DNA of 64,000 nucleotides from Acinetobacter tandoii DSM 14970 = CIP 107469 (GCF_000400735.1 NZ_KE007362.1:62001-126000), one strand, 5' to 3'; shown: positions 17,738 through 27,254, counted from the stretch's first letter. Notes: generated by a model from the letters alone, not told the origin. Program-made: numbers and translations.

Positions 17738-18562
17738 CTAAAACATATTTTTATAAATATCCGCTTTTAAAACCTGTTGCGTTTGTGGTTTACTTAAGTA
17801 AATGTCCAATTGCTTACCTTCTTCCACAATTTGCAAACTACGGTAATGCAAGCCAATACCCTCACTGTCAAAAAACCAGTCTGCCTGCCCCCAATACAAT
17901 TTTTTCGGTGCCTTTTGTCGTGCTTCTGGCGTTTGTTGCTTTAACCAATCCTGATAGGCTTTTTGCACAATATCATTCATATAAACTTGCTGCTTTGGCT
18001 CAACAATGTCAAGTAAGGACACACCTTTCTGCAATTTTCGATCTGCAACAGCAAAGTAATAGCGCTCATCAATTTTGATTTCTTCTTGTTTGCTGTTCAC
18101 ACCCACTTGCAACAACACATATTGATTTCGTTGGTAAGCAATACGAGTGTACAGTGCCAATTGGTAGGCAGGATTCTTCGAGTATTTTGCTTGCCACTCA
18201 TCGGACTTTTTCACATAAGCATTAATGGCTTGTTGCAAACTCATGTTTTGTTTTAAGCCAATTTGATCTTGAATAACTGTAGCTTGGGTCTTCACAATCC
18301 AACTGTTCAACCACTGATCTTGGGTTTCCAGCGTTTGAATATCAATATCAATACAATTTTTCGTTTCACAAAAAGGCAAAGCAATTTTGGCAGGCTGCTG
18401 TTTGATATGTAGATAAGGCAATACTTCAGCTTTATCTTGCTGAAAAATCGAGGCTGCTGATTTTTGTTGTTCATCTTGTGGCTGCTTCGATGAATCACAC
18501 GCGGACAAAAAAAGTCCTGTACACAGCAAAAAAGTCATTTGAATGATTTTGTTGTTCTTCAT
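17738..18562 (-). CDS. lipoprotein related to its downstream neighbour
   Basis: 274 residues from ATG 18562 (a GTG three codons earlier is possible). Lipoprotein signal peptide with lipobox FLSAC (MKNNKIIQMTFLLCTGLFLSAC). The layout resembles the next gene: an LPxCE/D..NC-type motif (IALPFCETKNCIDIDIQTLE here, LNLPECDDNNCPEMTIERLN there), then a long helical region, then a DUF3298-like end (EGIGLHYRSLQIVEEGKQLDIYLS). It seems to be an older tandem duplicate that has lost the GGAH segment. Gap to the neighbour is about 67 bases. Confidence 0.7.
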   Translation of the reverse strand: MKNNKIIQMTFLLCTGLFLSACDSSKQPQDEQQKSAASIFQQDKAEVLPYLHIKQQPAKIALPFCETKNCIDIDIQTLETQDQWLNSWIVKTQATVIQDQIGLKQNMSLQQAINAYVKKSDEWQAKYSKNPAYQLALYTRIAYQRNQYVLLQVGVNSKQEEIKIDERYYFAVADRKLQKGVSLLDIVEPKQQVYMNDIVQKAYQDWLKQQTPEARQKAPKKLYWGQADWFFDSEGIGLHYRSLQIVEEGKQLDIYLSKPQTQQVLKADIYKNMF

Positions 18563-18623
18563 TTCGACCACACACTAAACTGCCTTTACAGCAACTTTAC
18601 CCAATAAAAAGAAATACCATGTA

Positions 18624-18651
18624 AAAACAGCCTCCAGAAAGAGGCTGTTTT
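18624..18651 (-). terminator. intrinsic terminator of prfC
   Basis: Perfect 11-bp stem AAAACAGCCTC / GAGGCTGTTTT with a 6-base loop and T/A tracts on both sides, between the prfC stop codon and the lipoprotein start. It can work in both directions. Confidence 0.85.
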
Positions 18652-18658
18652 ATTTGCT

Positions 18659-20248
18659 TTAGTGTTCGCGCGTATTGCGGAACACGATGTCTGGATAGCG
18701 CTCTTGCATCAGCTGCAAGTTCACACGGCTTGGCGCAAGATAAGTTAAGTGTCCACCGCCATCAACAGAAAGTTGATCGTGTGCTTTTTTCTTAAATTCA
18801 TTGAATTTCTTGTCATCATCACAAGAAACCCAACGAACTGTATTAATACTTACTGGCTCATATACACAGTCAACTTTGTATTCTTCTTTCAAACGGTACG
18901 CAACTACTTCAAACTGAAGCACACCCACAGCACCCACAATCAAGTCATTACTGTTTTGTGGCATAAACACTTGCGTTGCGCCTTCTTCAGACAACTCTTT
19001 TAAGCCTTTTTGTAGTTGCTTCGACTTTAACGGATCTTTCAAGCGTACACGGCGGAACATTTCAGGTGCAAAGTGCGGAATACCTGTAAATTGCAGTTTT
19101 TCACCTGAAGTAAAAGTATCACCAATTTGAATGGTGCCGTGGTTATGTAAACCAATAATGTCCCCAGGCCATGCTTCTTCCAAATGCTCACGCTCACCCG
19201 CAAGGAAGGTTAAAGCATCACTAATGCGCACATCTTTATCAATACGCACGTGCTTCATTTTTAAACCTTTTTCATATTTGCCTGAACAAATACGCATAAA
19301 GGCAATACGGTCACGGTGTTTTGGGTCCATATTGGCTTGAATTTTAAAGACAAAACCAGTGAAACCTTCTTCAGTCGCTTCTACTTTACGGTTCTGAGTG
19401 GGGTGTGCTTTCGGTTCAGGAGCATAGTTGCTAAATGCATCTAACACATGGTCAACACCAAAGTTACCCAATGCGGTACCAAACAACACAGGCGTTTGAC
19501 GACCCGCCAAGAACTCTTCACGGTCCAATGGTTCATTCGCCATTTGCACCAGTTCTAAAGACTCTTCAAATGCGGCCCAAGCCAACTCACCCACTTTTTC
19601 ACGCAAGTCAGCATGGTCATAACCATCACGTACTTCAATTTCAGTAATGGTTGAACCAAAACCAGCTTTATAAACATAGAATTTTTCTTCGATCAGGTTA
19701 AACACCCCAGCGAAGTCACGCCCTGTCCCCATTGGCCAAGTGAGCGGAACACATTTAATTTTTAAAACGTTTTCAATTTCATCCAACAGCTCTAAAGGCT
19801 CACGGATTTCACGGTCCATTTTGTTGACAAATGAAATGATTGGTGTGTCACGCATACGACAGACTTCCATCAATTTGATGGTACGGTCCTCGACCCCTTT
19901 TGCACCGTCAATCACCATGAGTGCAGAGTCAACCGCTGTTAAGGTACGGTAGGTATCTTCCGAGAAATCTTCGTGTCCTGGAGTATCCAGAAGGTTGATC
20001 ATCTTGTCTTTATAAGGGAACTGCATCACCGACGTGGTAATCGAAATACCACGTTCTTTTTCCATTTCCATCCAGTCCGAGGTTGCAGCACGGTCCGATT
20101 TACGGCTTTTTACCATACCCGCCACCTGAATGGCCTTACCCCATAACAGCAGTTTTTCTGTCATGGTGGTTTTACCCGCATCGGGGTGGGAAATAATCGC
20201 GAAGGTTCGGCGTGCCTGAACTTCTTTCAATAATTGATCTTTGAACAT
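18659..20248 (-). CDS. prfC: peptide chain release factor 3
   Basis: 529 residues starting at ATG 20248 ([20 protein letters not shown]). This equals the E. coli length; the open frame extends 18 codons further upstream without support. Translational GTPase that removes RF1/RF2 from the ribosome after termination. G1 [14 protein letters not shown]2 [10 protein letters not shown]3 DTPGHEDF and G4 NKMDRE are all visible, followed by the EF-Tu-like domain II and the RF3-specific C-terminal domain ([14 protein letters not shown] near residue 455). Monocistronic, closed by the terminator at 18624-18651. Confidence 0.97.
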   Translation of the reverse strand: MFKDQLLKEVQARRTFAIISHPDAGKTTMTEKLLLWGKAIQVAGMVKSRKSDRAATSDWMEMEKERGISITTSVMQFPYKDKMINLLDTPGHEDFSEDTYRTLTAVDSALMVIDGAKGVEDRTIKLMEVCRMRDTPIISFVNKMDREIREPLELLDEIENVLKIKCVPLTWPMGTGRDFAGVFNLIEEKFYVYKAGFGSTITEIEVRDGYDHADLREKVGELAWAAFEESLELVQMANEPLDREEFLAGRQTPVLFGTALGNFGVDHVLDAFSNYAPEPKAHPTQNRKVEATEEGFTGFVFKIQANMDPKHRDRIAFMRICSGKYEKGLKMKHVRIDKDVRISDALTFLAGEREHLEEAWPGDIIGLHNHGTIQIGDTFTSGEKLQFTGIPHFAPEMFRRVRLKDPLKSKQLQKGLKELSEEGATQVFMPQNSNDLIVGAVGVLQFEVVAYRLKEEYKVDCVYEPVSINTVRWVSCDDDKKFNEFKKKAHDQLSVDGGGHLTYLAPSRVNLQLMQERYPDIVFRNTREH

Positions 20249-20416
20249 TAGGGAAATCTGCAATTTGTACACAGCGATGCCCACGCAAATTACGTGCCGC
20301 ATACCACTGTCAGGTGAGACAAAAATAGGCTCAATTGTAGCGTAAGAATCGTTTTTCTTCTATTGATTTCATACTGAATGGTTTTGCCTGACATTAGACA
20401 AAACCTAACGAGAGAT

Positions 20417-20911
20417 TTAAAGCGCTTCTGTATTTGTTGCAGGATTGGACAATACAATCGAGTTTTCTTTGAGTTTTTCCAACACAATAGAAGTCGTAAT
20501 ATCATTGATCTGGAATTGATGTGAAGAAATTTTACTGATCAATTGCGACATTTCATCCAGATTCTTCACTGCCACTTTAAGTAAAAAGTCTGATGTACCT
20601 GTGAGCTTATAGGCATCACGGATACGCGGCTCATCCAAAATAAATTCCAGAAACTTTTCAAAACCATCATCATAATGATTACGAATACTAACTTCGATCA
20701 TACCTGTAATGGGTGATGGATCTGCTTTCAGCGCAATTTGCGCATAGTAGCCTGTAATAATCTTTTTTTGTTCCAGCGTGGCACGACGACGCGAGCATTG
20801 TGACGCTGAAAGACCGATCAACTCTGCCAGCTCTTGATTGGTTAAACGACCATTTTGCTGTAATTGCTGAATAATTTTACGATCGTAATCGTCCAGTTCA
20901 TCGCTCATCAT
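20417..20911 (-). CDS. Lrp/AsnC-family transcriptional regulator
   Basis: 164 residues. N-terminal HTH at residues ~8-55 (LDDYDRKIIQQLQQNGRLTNQELAELIGLSASQCSRRRATLEQ) and a C-terminal RAM/ligand-binding domain (~70-150, with IRDAYKLTGTSDFLLKVAVKNLDEM). The family senses amino acids as octameric DNA-wrapping regulators. Two ATGs in tandem open the gene; GGGATAG precedes the first. It lies between yitT and prfC on the same strand; a role near the tyrosine genes about 1.7 kb away is only a possibility. Confidence 0.88.
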   Translation of the reverse strand: MMSDELDDYDRKIIQQLQQNGRLTNQELAELIGLSASQCSRRRATLEQKKIITGYYAQIALKADPSPITGMIEVSIRNHYDDGFEKFLEFILDEPRIRDAYKLTGTSDFLLKVAVKNLDEMSQLISKISSHQFQINDITTSIVLEKLKENSIVLSNPATNTEAL

Positions 20912-21036
20912 CTATCCCAGAATTTTGTTATCAAACTGCTGAAAAATCGTATTTTTCGCTGCAAACTACTTTATAGAAACAGGGAGAGAAAAACAAATCC
21001 AATCTGGTTTGCCCAACTCTCCCTTAAAAGCAGCAA

Positions 21037-21681
21037 TTAAGACGCGACGTAACGATCTTTACGATGGTTCATTGCAATAATCAAATTCAATACCACGGCT
21101 CCCATAATCGAAATCATCAACAAATTAAAATCAACGAAAAATGCCGATGCAATCAGAATGCTGATATCCACAAACATCTGAAACTTCCCGACAGAAATGC
21201 CATATTTCTCATTCATGAACATTGCCAATAAATTGATGCCTCCCATACTCGACTTATGACGGAACAGAATTAAAAAGCTGACGCCCAAAATAATATTGGC
21301 AATCAAGGATGCATAAATGGGATTGATATTTTCCAGACTAAAAAAGCTTGGATTGAGTTCAGAAAAAAATGAAACTAGACCAATCGCGGCAACGGTTTTC
21401 AGTACCAATTGCAAGCCCATCTTTTTATAGGCTAAATAGAAAAATGGAATATTGATACAGAAGAATAAAGTACCGAAAGATACATTAAATACATAATGTA
21501 GCAATAGCGCTAAACCTGCGGTCCCACCTGTCATAATACCTCCCTGTTGGATGATATTAATTGCAAAAGACAACAGGAAGGTACCAATAAAGAGCGCCAC
21601 GATATCTTCTACTTTTGAATGCGACATCGGTGCTGGGAGAGTTGCCAAAACGGCAGAATTTGATAAAGGTTGGTTGTCCAT
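21037..21681 (-). CDS. YitT-family membrane protein
   Basis: 214 residues with five or six transmembrane helices. The N-terminal YitT signature is visible (FIGTFLLSFAINIIQQGGIMTGGTAGLALLLHY), and a second similar half with KSSMGGINLLAMFMNEKYGISVGKFQM. The usual C-terminal DUF2179 domain of Bacillus YitT proteins is absent, which is normal for the short proteobacterial form. Transport function unproven. A long regulatory-looking intergenic region lies upstream (21682-22570). An 8-bp hairpin AGGGAGAG / CTCTCCCT at 20981-21024 lies beyond the stop codon. Confidence 0.85.
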   Translation of the reverse strand: MDNQPLSNSAVLATLPAPMSHSKVEDIVALFIGTFLLSFAINIIQQGGIMTGGTAGLALLLHYVFNVSFGTLFFCINIPFFYLAYKKMGLQLVLKTVAAIGLVSFFSELNPSFFSLENINPIYASLIANIILGVSFLILFRHKSSMGGINLLAMFMNEKYGISVGKFQMFVDISILIASAFFVDFNLLMISIMGAVVLNLIIAMNHRKDRYVAS

Positions 21682-21921
21682 AAAAAATCCAAGACATACA
21701 ATTCACAAACTTAATGCAAATTATGTACCAAAATGAAATAAATATGTGCCATTTAATTTTATAAGCATTTTTATTTCATTAAATCCAGCTATTTACATCC
21801 TCATGTGGCAAATTTTTTTTAAAACCTAGTATCACATCTATATATTTTCGACAAAGCAGAACAAGCACAAATCATGCATTATTTAATTTTATGTGCACAT
21901 CATGGTGCATTTACTAATAAT

Positions 21922-21942
21922 AATGCACAATTTTGTTGCATT
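21922..21942. promoter_or_regulatory. TGCA-type palindromic motif B, copy 1
   Basis: Arms AATGCAC and TGCATT flank the centre AATTTTGT. A copy with 17 of 21 identical bases lies at 27549-27569 in the fahA/aroP intergenic region, and a diverged copy (core TGCAC-N2-TTTTG-N-TGCA) at 22274-22294. A variant one base shorter is at 21894-21913. Candidate operator of a regulator common to the tyrosine cluster. Confidence 0.45.
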
Positions 21943-22208
21943 TTTTTATAATTATGCATTATACACATTCGATAAACATGCTTTAATCAAGTAATGACAT
22001 TGCAGCTTTAATACTCAGGATTTGAAAAGAAGCGCAATCGAACAGCACTTTTTTAAGGAACTTATCACTAAAAGTTTTTTTAGTTTTTTGATTTATAAAA
22101 ATTTTATTCAAATTCATTCATTGTTATGCGCAATAAAAGGGTTTTTCAAACCTTAAATGCGCCAAGAATTTGAGTGAGATTAAATATCAATAAAATTACA
22201 AATAACAT

Positions 22209-22237
22209 AATTTAATTATGTATTGCATAATTAAATT
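22209..22237. promoter_or_regulatory. perfect 12-bp inverted repeat upstream of hppD (motif A, copy 1)
   Basis: AATTTAATTATG and its exact reverse complement CATAATTAAATT are separated by TATTG. The inner 19 bases (AATTATGTATTGCATAATT, 22213-22231) agree at 17 of 19 positions with the reverse complement of 27410-27428 in front of fahA. Candidate operator for the IclR regulator encoded between the two transcription units. Confidence 0.55.
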
Positions 22238-22273
22238 GGATTTAGTAAGCTGTTCTCAACATAAAGTAGCCAA

Positions 22274-22294
22274 TGTGCACCTTTTTGATGCACA
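22274..22294. promoter_or_regulatory. TGCA-type palindromic motif B, copy 2
   Basis: TGTGCAC and GATGCACA arms around a T-run, sharing the core TGCAC-N2-TTTTG-N-TGCA with copies at 21922-21942 and (with C for A in the left arm) 27549-27569. Lies about 280 bp before hppD. Confidence 0.35.
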
Positions 22295-22570
22295 AATAGC
22301 ACAGTTAAATAGATGATCGGTGAAGGGAATATCACAAACATCAGAGAAAACCACTGTAAAACTAAAATAGCCCTACAGTGAGTGAAGATGCGGTATTCCA
22401 GCACCATCATAGAAGTCACACCGGATGTGTCATTGAACGTTTGAACTTGGTCATGCCACAGCATGTACCTGGCTAAAGATTGAGAAACCCACGGGTTTTT
22501 CTATATCGTTCCTCACATCCCAAACCGCCTGAACATTGGACTCGTCCTTGCATGACAAGAGGGAAATAAG

Positions 22571-23623
22571 ATGGATATTTTAGAAAACCCATTAGAATTA
22601 TGTGGATTTGCATTTATTGAATTCGTATCAAAGGAAAATGATCTCGATCCAATTTTTGAAACCATTGGTTTTAGCAAAGTCGCAAAGCATAAATCCAAAA
22701 ATGCGTACTTATGGCGTCAAGGAAATATCAACATTATTTTGAATTATCAGCCTGAATCCTATGCCTCTTTTTTTTATAAAGAACATGGTCCTTCAGCTTG
22801 TGCTATGGGATTTAAAACACGCGATGCAGCTAAAGCCTTTAAAAAAGCAATTGAATTAGGTGCAGAACCTATTTATAGCCAAGCAGGTCCAATGGAACTC
22901 AACATTCCAGCCATCAAAGGCATTGGTGGTATGCCCATTTTCCTGATTGACCGTGACATTTATGAAAATGACTTTGAGTTTATTGAAGGTGTAGAACGAA
23001 ACCCAATTGGAACGGGTCTCAATGAAATTGACCATTTAACCCATAATGTCTACAAAGGCCGCATGGAATATTGGGCAAACTTCTATGAAAAAATCTTTAA
23101 TTTCCAAGAAATTCGCTACTTCGACATTAAAGGTGAATACACAGGTTTAACTTCTAAAGCACTCACCGCACCTGATGGTAAAATCCGTATTCCATTGAAT
23201 GAAGATTCAGATAAAGGCAATGGTCAAATTGCTGAGTTCCTTGCCGACTTTAATGGTGAAGGCATTCAACACATTGCCTTTATTACCGATGATTTGATTG
23301 GTACTTGGGACAAACTGAAAGCCCTTGGCATGAAATTTATGACCCCTCCACCAAATACTTATTATGAAATGCTACCAGAGCGTTTGCCAAATCATGGCGA
23401 GCCAACAGATGAGCTACAGCAACGTGGCATTTTATTGGATGGCTCAACTCAAAATGGCGAGAAGAAACTACTCTTGCAAATTTTCTCAGAAAATATGCTT
23501 GGACCTGTATTCTTCGAGTTTATTCAACGTAAAGCCGATGATGGTTTTGGTGAAGGAAACTTTAAAGCGCTATTTGAATCGATTGAACGTGATCAAATCC
23601 GTCGTGGGGTACTCCAAGTTTAA
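22571..23623 (+). CDS. hppD: 4-hydroxyphenylpyruvate dioxygenase
   Basis: 350 residues. Converts 4-hydroxyphenylpyruvate to homogentisate with O2 and Fe(II), the second step of tyrosine catabolism. Two VOC-type halves. The iron ligands of the C-terminal half are His155 ([10 protein letters not shown]), His234 ([10 protein letters not shown]) and Glu316 ([10 protein letters not shown]), in the expected order. The C-terminal gating helix has [23 protein letters not shown] precedes the ATG. It is monocistronic: a strong bidirectional terminator separates it from the convergent IclR gene. Confidence 0.96.
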   Translation: MDILENPLELCGFAFIEFVSKENDLDPIFETIGFSKVAKHKSKNAYLWRQGNINIILNYQPESYASFFYKEHGPSACAMGFKTRDAAKAFKKAIELGAEPIYSQAGPMELNIPAIKGIGGMPIFLIDRDIYENDFEFIEGVERNPIGTGLNEIDHLTHNVYKGRMEYWANFYEKIFNFQEIRYFDIKGEYTGLTSKALTAPDGKIRIPLNEDSDKGNGQIAEFLADFNGEGIQHIAFITDDLIGTWDKLKALGMKFMTPPPNTYYEMLPERLPNHGEPTDELQQRGILLDGSTQNGEKKLLLQIFSENMLGPVFFEFIQRKADDGFGEGNFKALFESIERDQIRRGVLQV

Positions 23624-23690
23624 GTAACGTATTTACCCCCCAATACAGGCGGGCGAAACATGCGAACCCATTTAAGCATGTTTCACTCAC

Positions 23691-23722
23691 AAAAAAGGCG
23701 ACTGAATTCAGTCGCCTTTTTT
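23691..23722. terminator. bidirectional terminator between hppD and the IclR gene
   Basis: A 32-bp perfect palindrome: AAAAAAGGCGACTGAA followed by its exact reverse complement, so A-tract, GC stem and T-tract serve both convergent genes. A weaker hairpin (GAAACATGC / GCATGTTTC, 23655-23684) precedes it in the hppD 3' region. Confidence 0.92.
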
Positions 23723-23742
23723 AGCATGTAGCATAAGCCATC

Positions 23743-24522
23743 TTAACGGGCTTGAATAAACCGATTAATCGCAGCCACTTCTTGCTGCAATAACTGAACT
23801 TTTTCACTGCCCGTGTTCAAAGGCAGAAACGTTTCACTGTCAATGGCGACCACAGAAAACTCAATCTGACCTTGTGCATTAAATACAGGTAACCCCACTG
23901 CATTAATGCCGACCAATAAGTCCCCTTTCGCTAAAGCCATCTGTTCGGTGCAAATCTGCTGCTTCAATTGGGTAAATTCATCCCAATTGGCAGGTTTGAG
24001 TGCTAGGCCTAAAGAGGCCGCTTTATCCCATTCTTCCTGCATCAAAGGACGAATAACACTTTCAGGTAAATACGAAGCAAAGACCCGCCCCGATGCCGAA
24101 TTGACCAATGGCATAATTGAGCCGACTTTGGTCACAATCGCAATTGGATGATTCGATTCTATCGACTGCACCACCAAAGGACCTCGCGGTGACCATTTGC
24201 TAATTTGAATGCTACAACCAATCTTGGCCTGTAAGCCATAAATCATCGATTGGACTTGTTGTAAGGCATCGGTATGTTGAATGCAGTTCAATCCTAAACG
24301 CCAAGCCTGATCACCCAGTGCGTATTGACCATCGTCCAGTTGTTTGGCGTAATTCATACGAATCAAACTCACCAAATAGCGGTGAACTTTGGCTGGATGC
24401 ATACTCAGCTTGTACGATAGATCTTTGAGAATAATCGGTTGATTATGCTCGACCAGTGCATTTAACACGGCCAAACCCACTTCAAGCGATTGCACTCCAC
24501 CCGATAACTTTTCTTCAACCAT
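23743..24522 (-). CDS. IclR-family regulator of the tyrosine catabolic cluster
   Basis: 259 residues. N-terminal winged HTH at ~8-70 (GGVQSLEVGLAVLNALVEHN, LKDLSYKLSMHPAKVHRYLVSLIR) and a C-terminal GAF-like effector domain (~85-255, with LVNSASGRVFASYLPE and GINAVGLPVFNAQGQIEFSVVAID). IclR regulators such as HmgR of Pseudomonas control homogentisate genes in response to homogentisate; position inside the cluster makes the same role likely here. It is read in the same direction as the VOC-maiA-fahA genes but a terminator (24686-24717) lies between. Confidence 0.9.
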   Translation of the reverse strand: MVEEKLSGGVQSLEVGLAVLNALVEHNQPIILKDLSYKLSMHPAKVHRYLVSLIRMNYAKQLDDGQYALGDQAWRLGLNCIQHTDALQQVQSMIYGLQAKIGCSIQISKWSPRGPLVVQSIESNHPIAIVTKVGSIMPLVNSASGRVFASYLPESVIRPLMQEEWDKAASLGLALKPANWDEFTQLKQQICTEQMALAKGDLLVGINAVGLPVFNAQGQIEFSVVAIDSETFLPLNTGSEKVQLLQQEVAAINRFIQAR

Positions 24523-24685
24523 TGACGCGCTCTTTAAAGGTCATTTTTTCAATCGTTTATTTAGTTTTGTGTGACTACACAAGGACACATTGGTCCGTGA
24601 CATCATGCCTGAGATTTACAAAAAACTGAAATCATCTTTTTGAATGACATTGGATCTTGCAGCCCGTCAGACGATCACTCACAGC

Positions 24686-24717
24686 AAAAAAAAACTGCAC
24701 TCGGTCAAAAATGCAGT
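24686..24717 (-). terminator. intrinsic terminator after the VOC gene
   Basis: On the minus strand ACTGCA, a 12-base loop, TGCAGT, then nine T. It ends the fahA-maiA-VOC transcript before the IclR gene. Confidence 0.8.
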
Positions 24718-24749
24718 CAAGGGTAAAATTAAAATGTTAGAAGATTCGT

Positions 24750-25298
24750 CTAGGCACCTAATTCTTCTTCATGTAAAAAGTGGGTATGATGCGGTGCACG
24801 TTTGGTCTTGCTCCATTCATCCAGCATTTCCAGTTTCATTTCTTCCGTAATGCGCGCGATTTTTTCATCAGCATGCGCATCGTTATAAGTCAGCTCTAAA
24901 CGGTGCCCATTCGGATCAAAGAAATAAATCGAATGGAAAATACCGTGGTTAGTAATGCCAAGGACTTTCACACCCTGTTGTTCTAAATGTTCTTTAGCTG
25001 CCAATAATGCATTTAGGTCTTCAACTTCAAAGGCAATATGCTGCACCCAAGCTGGGGTGTTTTCATCACGCCCCATTTCAGGTTGCGTTGGCAACTCAAA
25101 GAATGCCAACACATTGCCCTGACCTGCATCTAAAAATAAATGCATATATGGATCAAACGCTTTAGTCGATGGCACATGGTCTTCAGCAAAGGCTAAAATA
25201 AAGTCCATGTTCAACATGGTCTTGTACCACTGCACCGTTTCTTTAGCATCTTTACAACGGTAAGCAACGTGGTGAATTTTTTTAATTGCAAAACTCAT
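24750..25298 (-). CDS. VOC-fold metalloprotein in the homogentisate position
   Basis: 182 residues from ATG 25298, chosen because AAGGAG lies 7 bases before it; the open frame continues 11 codons upstream. Two beta-alpha-beta-beta-beta modules. Candidate metal ligands are His10 (KKIHHVAYRC), His87 (WVQHIAFEVED) and Glu135 (HRLELTY), the 2-His-1-carboxylate set of type I extradiol dioxygenases, with Glu68 (FFELP) as the possible fourth glyoxalase-type ligand. It also has HSIYFFDPNG, common in extradiol/glyoxalase proteins. It sits with maiA and fahA where hmgA would be expected. It may open the homogentisate ring in place of the cupin-type HmgA, or act on a glutathione adduct; the function is inferred. 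Confidence 0.85.
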   Translation of the reverse strand: MSFAIKKIHHVAYRCKDAKETVQWYKTMLNMDFILAFAEDHVPSTKAFDPYMHLFLDAGQGNVLAFFELPTQPEMGRDENTPAWVQHIAFEVEDLNALLAAKEHLEQQGVKVLGITNHGIFHSIYFFDPNGHRLELTYNDAHADEKIARITEEMKLEMLDEWSKTKRAPHHTHFLHEEELGA

Positions 25299-25321
25299 AA
25301 TCAAACTCCTTTTTCTGTTTT

Positions 25322-25960
25322 TTATTCCCAATCGGCTTGTTGTTCTGGTGCAGCCTGCTGAAAAGCAGCCAACTGCATACAGTGCGTATAAATCGACTGG
25401 ATTTTTGGATATTCCGTTAAATCAATTTGGAAGCGTTTGGCGTTATAGACTTGTGGAATTAGGCAGCAATCTGCAAAACTCGCCTGTTCGCCAAAACAGT
25501 ATTTACCATCAGAATGCTGTAATTGTTGCTCTAGGCTATGAAAACCAAGCTTAATCCAGTGTTGATACCATGCAGTCTTTTTACTATTACTCACGGCAAG
25601 CGTCTGTTCTAAGTACTGCAACACTCTTAAGTTATTCAGAGGATGAATTTCACATGCAATGTACTGAGCAAAAGCACGAATCTGCGCACGCTGTTGTAAA
25701 TTCTGAGGCAATAAAGCCGTCTTTGGATAGGCTTCTTCCAGATACTCAAGAATGCTCAGTGATTGCGTCAAGACATACTGCTGATCCAGCAAAGTCGGCA
25801 CCAACTCACTCGGATTGATTGCCGCGTACTCAGCCGAGTGTTGTTCGCCACCTTGCTTCAGCAAATGCACCGCTTGTGTGTCATAACTCAAGCCTTTTAA
25901 ATTTAAGGCAATCCGCACACGAAAGGCTGCTGAGCTGCGAAAATAGCTATACAGTTTCAT
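25322..25960 (-). CDS. maiA: maleylacetoacetate isomerase
   Basis: 212 residues from ATG 25960 (MKLYSYFRSSAAFRVRIALN), ten codons inside the longest frame. Zeta-class glutathione S-transferase fold: N-terminal thioredoxin-like domain with the SSxxxRVRIALN active-site loop and NPSELVPTL (the usual NPxxxVP turn holding the cis-Pro), then the all-helical domain with CEIHPLNNLRVLQYL, typical of MaiA. It isomerises maleylacetoacetate to fumarylacetoacetate using glutathione. The start overlaps the end of fahA by 14 bases, showing tight coupling. Confidence 0.94.
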   Translation of the reverse strand: MKLYSYFRSSAAFRVRIALNLKGLSYDTQAVHLLKQGGEQHSAEYAAINPSELVPTLLDQQYVLTQSLSILEYLEEAYPKTALLPQNLQQRAQIRAFAQYIACEIHPLNNLRVLQYLEQTLAVSNSKKTAWYQHWIKLGFHSLEQQLQHSDGKYCFGEQASFADCCLIPQVYNAKRFQIDLTEYPKIQSIYTHCMQLAAFQQAAPEQQADWE

Positions 25961-27254
25961 GCTGTACCTGCACTGTTTCAGCAAAATCAAAACTTAAGGC
26001 AGGCAAAATGGTATTTCGCACTTCACCAAAGCCCACGCGTATGCCATCTTTTTCTGCATGACCTTTCATGATGACAGTATCGCCATCTTGCAAGAAACCA
26101 CGCTGTTCACCATTGGTCAAAGTCAAAGGTGACGTTGTATTCCAAGTGAGTTCAAGCAAGCTACCATAAGAGTCTTTGGCTGTACCTGAAATCGTGCCTG
26201 AGCCCATCAAATCGCCGACATTGACATTACAGCCTGCAATGGTGTGATGTGTTAACTGCTGTGCCATTGACCAGTACATATATTTAAAGTTGGTTTGGCA
26301 AATTACATCCGCACTGTCACTTTGTGGTGTTTGGATTTCTACTGAAAGCTGAATGTCATAACTACTTTCGACACTTTCTTGCAAATACGCCAATGGACGT
26401 GGCTCTTGTACAGGACCTTGCACTTTAAATGGCTGTAAAGCTTGCATGGTGACAACCCACGGCGAAATAGCACTCGCGAAGGTCTTGGCATTGAATGGAC
26501 CTAAAGGGACATACTCCCATTGTTGGATATCTCGTGCCGACCAGTCATTGAGGAGCACCATACCAAAGATATGAGCTTCAGCATCTTCAATATGAATCGG
26601 CTGACCTAAACGACTCGGTTTACCTACAATAAAAGCCGTTTCTAATTCAAAATCCAGCTTACGTGTCGCTGAAAAAACTGGTCGCTCTTGTTCTGGTAAT
26701 TTGATTTGCCCCGATGGACGAACAATCTCTGTTCCACTCACTACCACCGAACTGGCACGCCCATTATAGCCAACAGGCAATTCGCTCCAATTCGGTAATA
26801 AAGCATTTTTAGGATCGCGGAACATGCAGCCCACATTGGTGGCATGTTCTTTAGAAGAATAAAAATCGGTATAACCTGAAATTTGTACAGGCAAATGCAT
26901 GATGGCATCTTGCTGTTTATAGAGTACCTGTTGCTGTAATTCTGCATCATGCTGCAAGCGTGGATTATCCAGTGCCAGTAATGCTTGTAATTCACGACGT
27001 ACTTTTTGCCAGTTGCTTGAACCTGATTCGATAAATTTATTCAAACTTGGCTGATTAAAATAGCACTCATGTTCACTCAGACGCAGAATGCCTGCCTGCT
27101 CTAAAGCAGCTAAATCTAAAATCCATTCGCCAATCGCAACACCAACACGTCGTTCACCTTCCTTGCAACGACTAAAAATGCCATAAGGCAAATTATGAAT
27201 GGTGAAATCTGAATGGGCTGAAACAGGAATAAAACAGCTCAATTGTGAGTTCAT
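25947..27254 (-). CDS. fahA: fumarylacetoacetase
   Basis: 435 residues. Last step of tyrosine degradation, splitting fumarylacetoacetate to fumarate and acetoacetate. The N-terminal SH3-like domain covers ~15-120. The catalytic FAH domain contains the metal site DFYSSKEHATNVG, the substrate loop NGRASSVVVSGT, the acidic metal ligand in LDFELETAFIVG, the conserved VLLNDWSARDIQQWEYVPLGPFNAKTFA, and GDLMGSGTISG. AAGGATG upstream of the ATG serves as ribosome site. First gene of the fahA-maiA-VOC operon; the candidate operator at 27410-27428 lies 156 bp upstream. Confidence 0.96.
   Translation of the reverse strand: MNSQLSCFIPVSAHSDFTIHNLPYGIFSRCKEGERRVGVAIGEWILDLAALEQAGILRLSEHECYFNQPSLNKFIESGSSNWQKVRRELQALLALDNPRLQHDAELQQQVLYKQQDAIMHLPVQISGYTDFYSSKEHATNVGCMFRDPKNALLPNWSELPVGYNGRASSVVVSGTEIVRPSGQIKLPEQERPVFSATRKLDFELETAFIVGKPSRLGQPIHIEDAEAHIFGMVLLNDWSARDIQQWEYVPLGPFNAKTFASAISPWVVTMQALQPFKVQGPVQEPRPLAYLQESVESSYDIQLSVEIQTPQSDSADVICQTNFKYMYWSMAQQLTHHTIAGCNVNVGDLMGSGTISGTAKDSYGSLLELTWNTTSPLTLTNGEQRGFLQDGDTVIMKGHAEKDGIRVGFGEVRNTILPALSFDFAETVQVQHETV

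Larger units (their letters stand above)
21682..22570. other. 889-bp AT-rich control region between yitT and hppD
   Basis: No supported gene: a 77-codon minus-strand frame at 22231-22464 has no ribosome site or protein-like pattern. The region is dense in palindromic TGCAC/TGCAT elements (around 21895-21960 and 22274-22294) and holds a perfect 12-bp inverted repeat at 22209-22237. A short hairpin with a T-run lies at 22484-22500. The hppD ribosome site AGAGG is 8 bases before its ATG. It most likely carries the hppD and yitT promoters and regulator sites. Confidence 0.55.

Noticed and set aside
20249..20302. Longer N-terminus for prfC
   Set aside because: The extra 18 codons have no family match; starting at 20248 gives the standard 529 residues.
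22231..22464. 77-codon minus-strand ORF in the yitT-hppD gap
   Set aside because: Starts inside a region dense in palindromic motifs, no Shine-Dalgarno, composition unlike neighbouring proteins.
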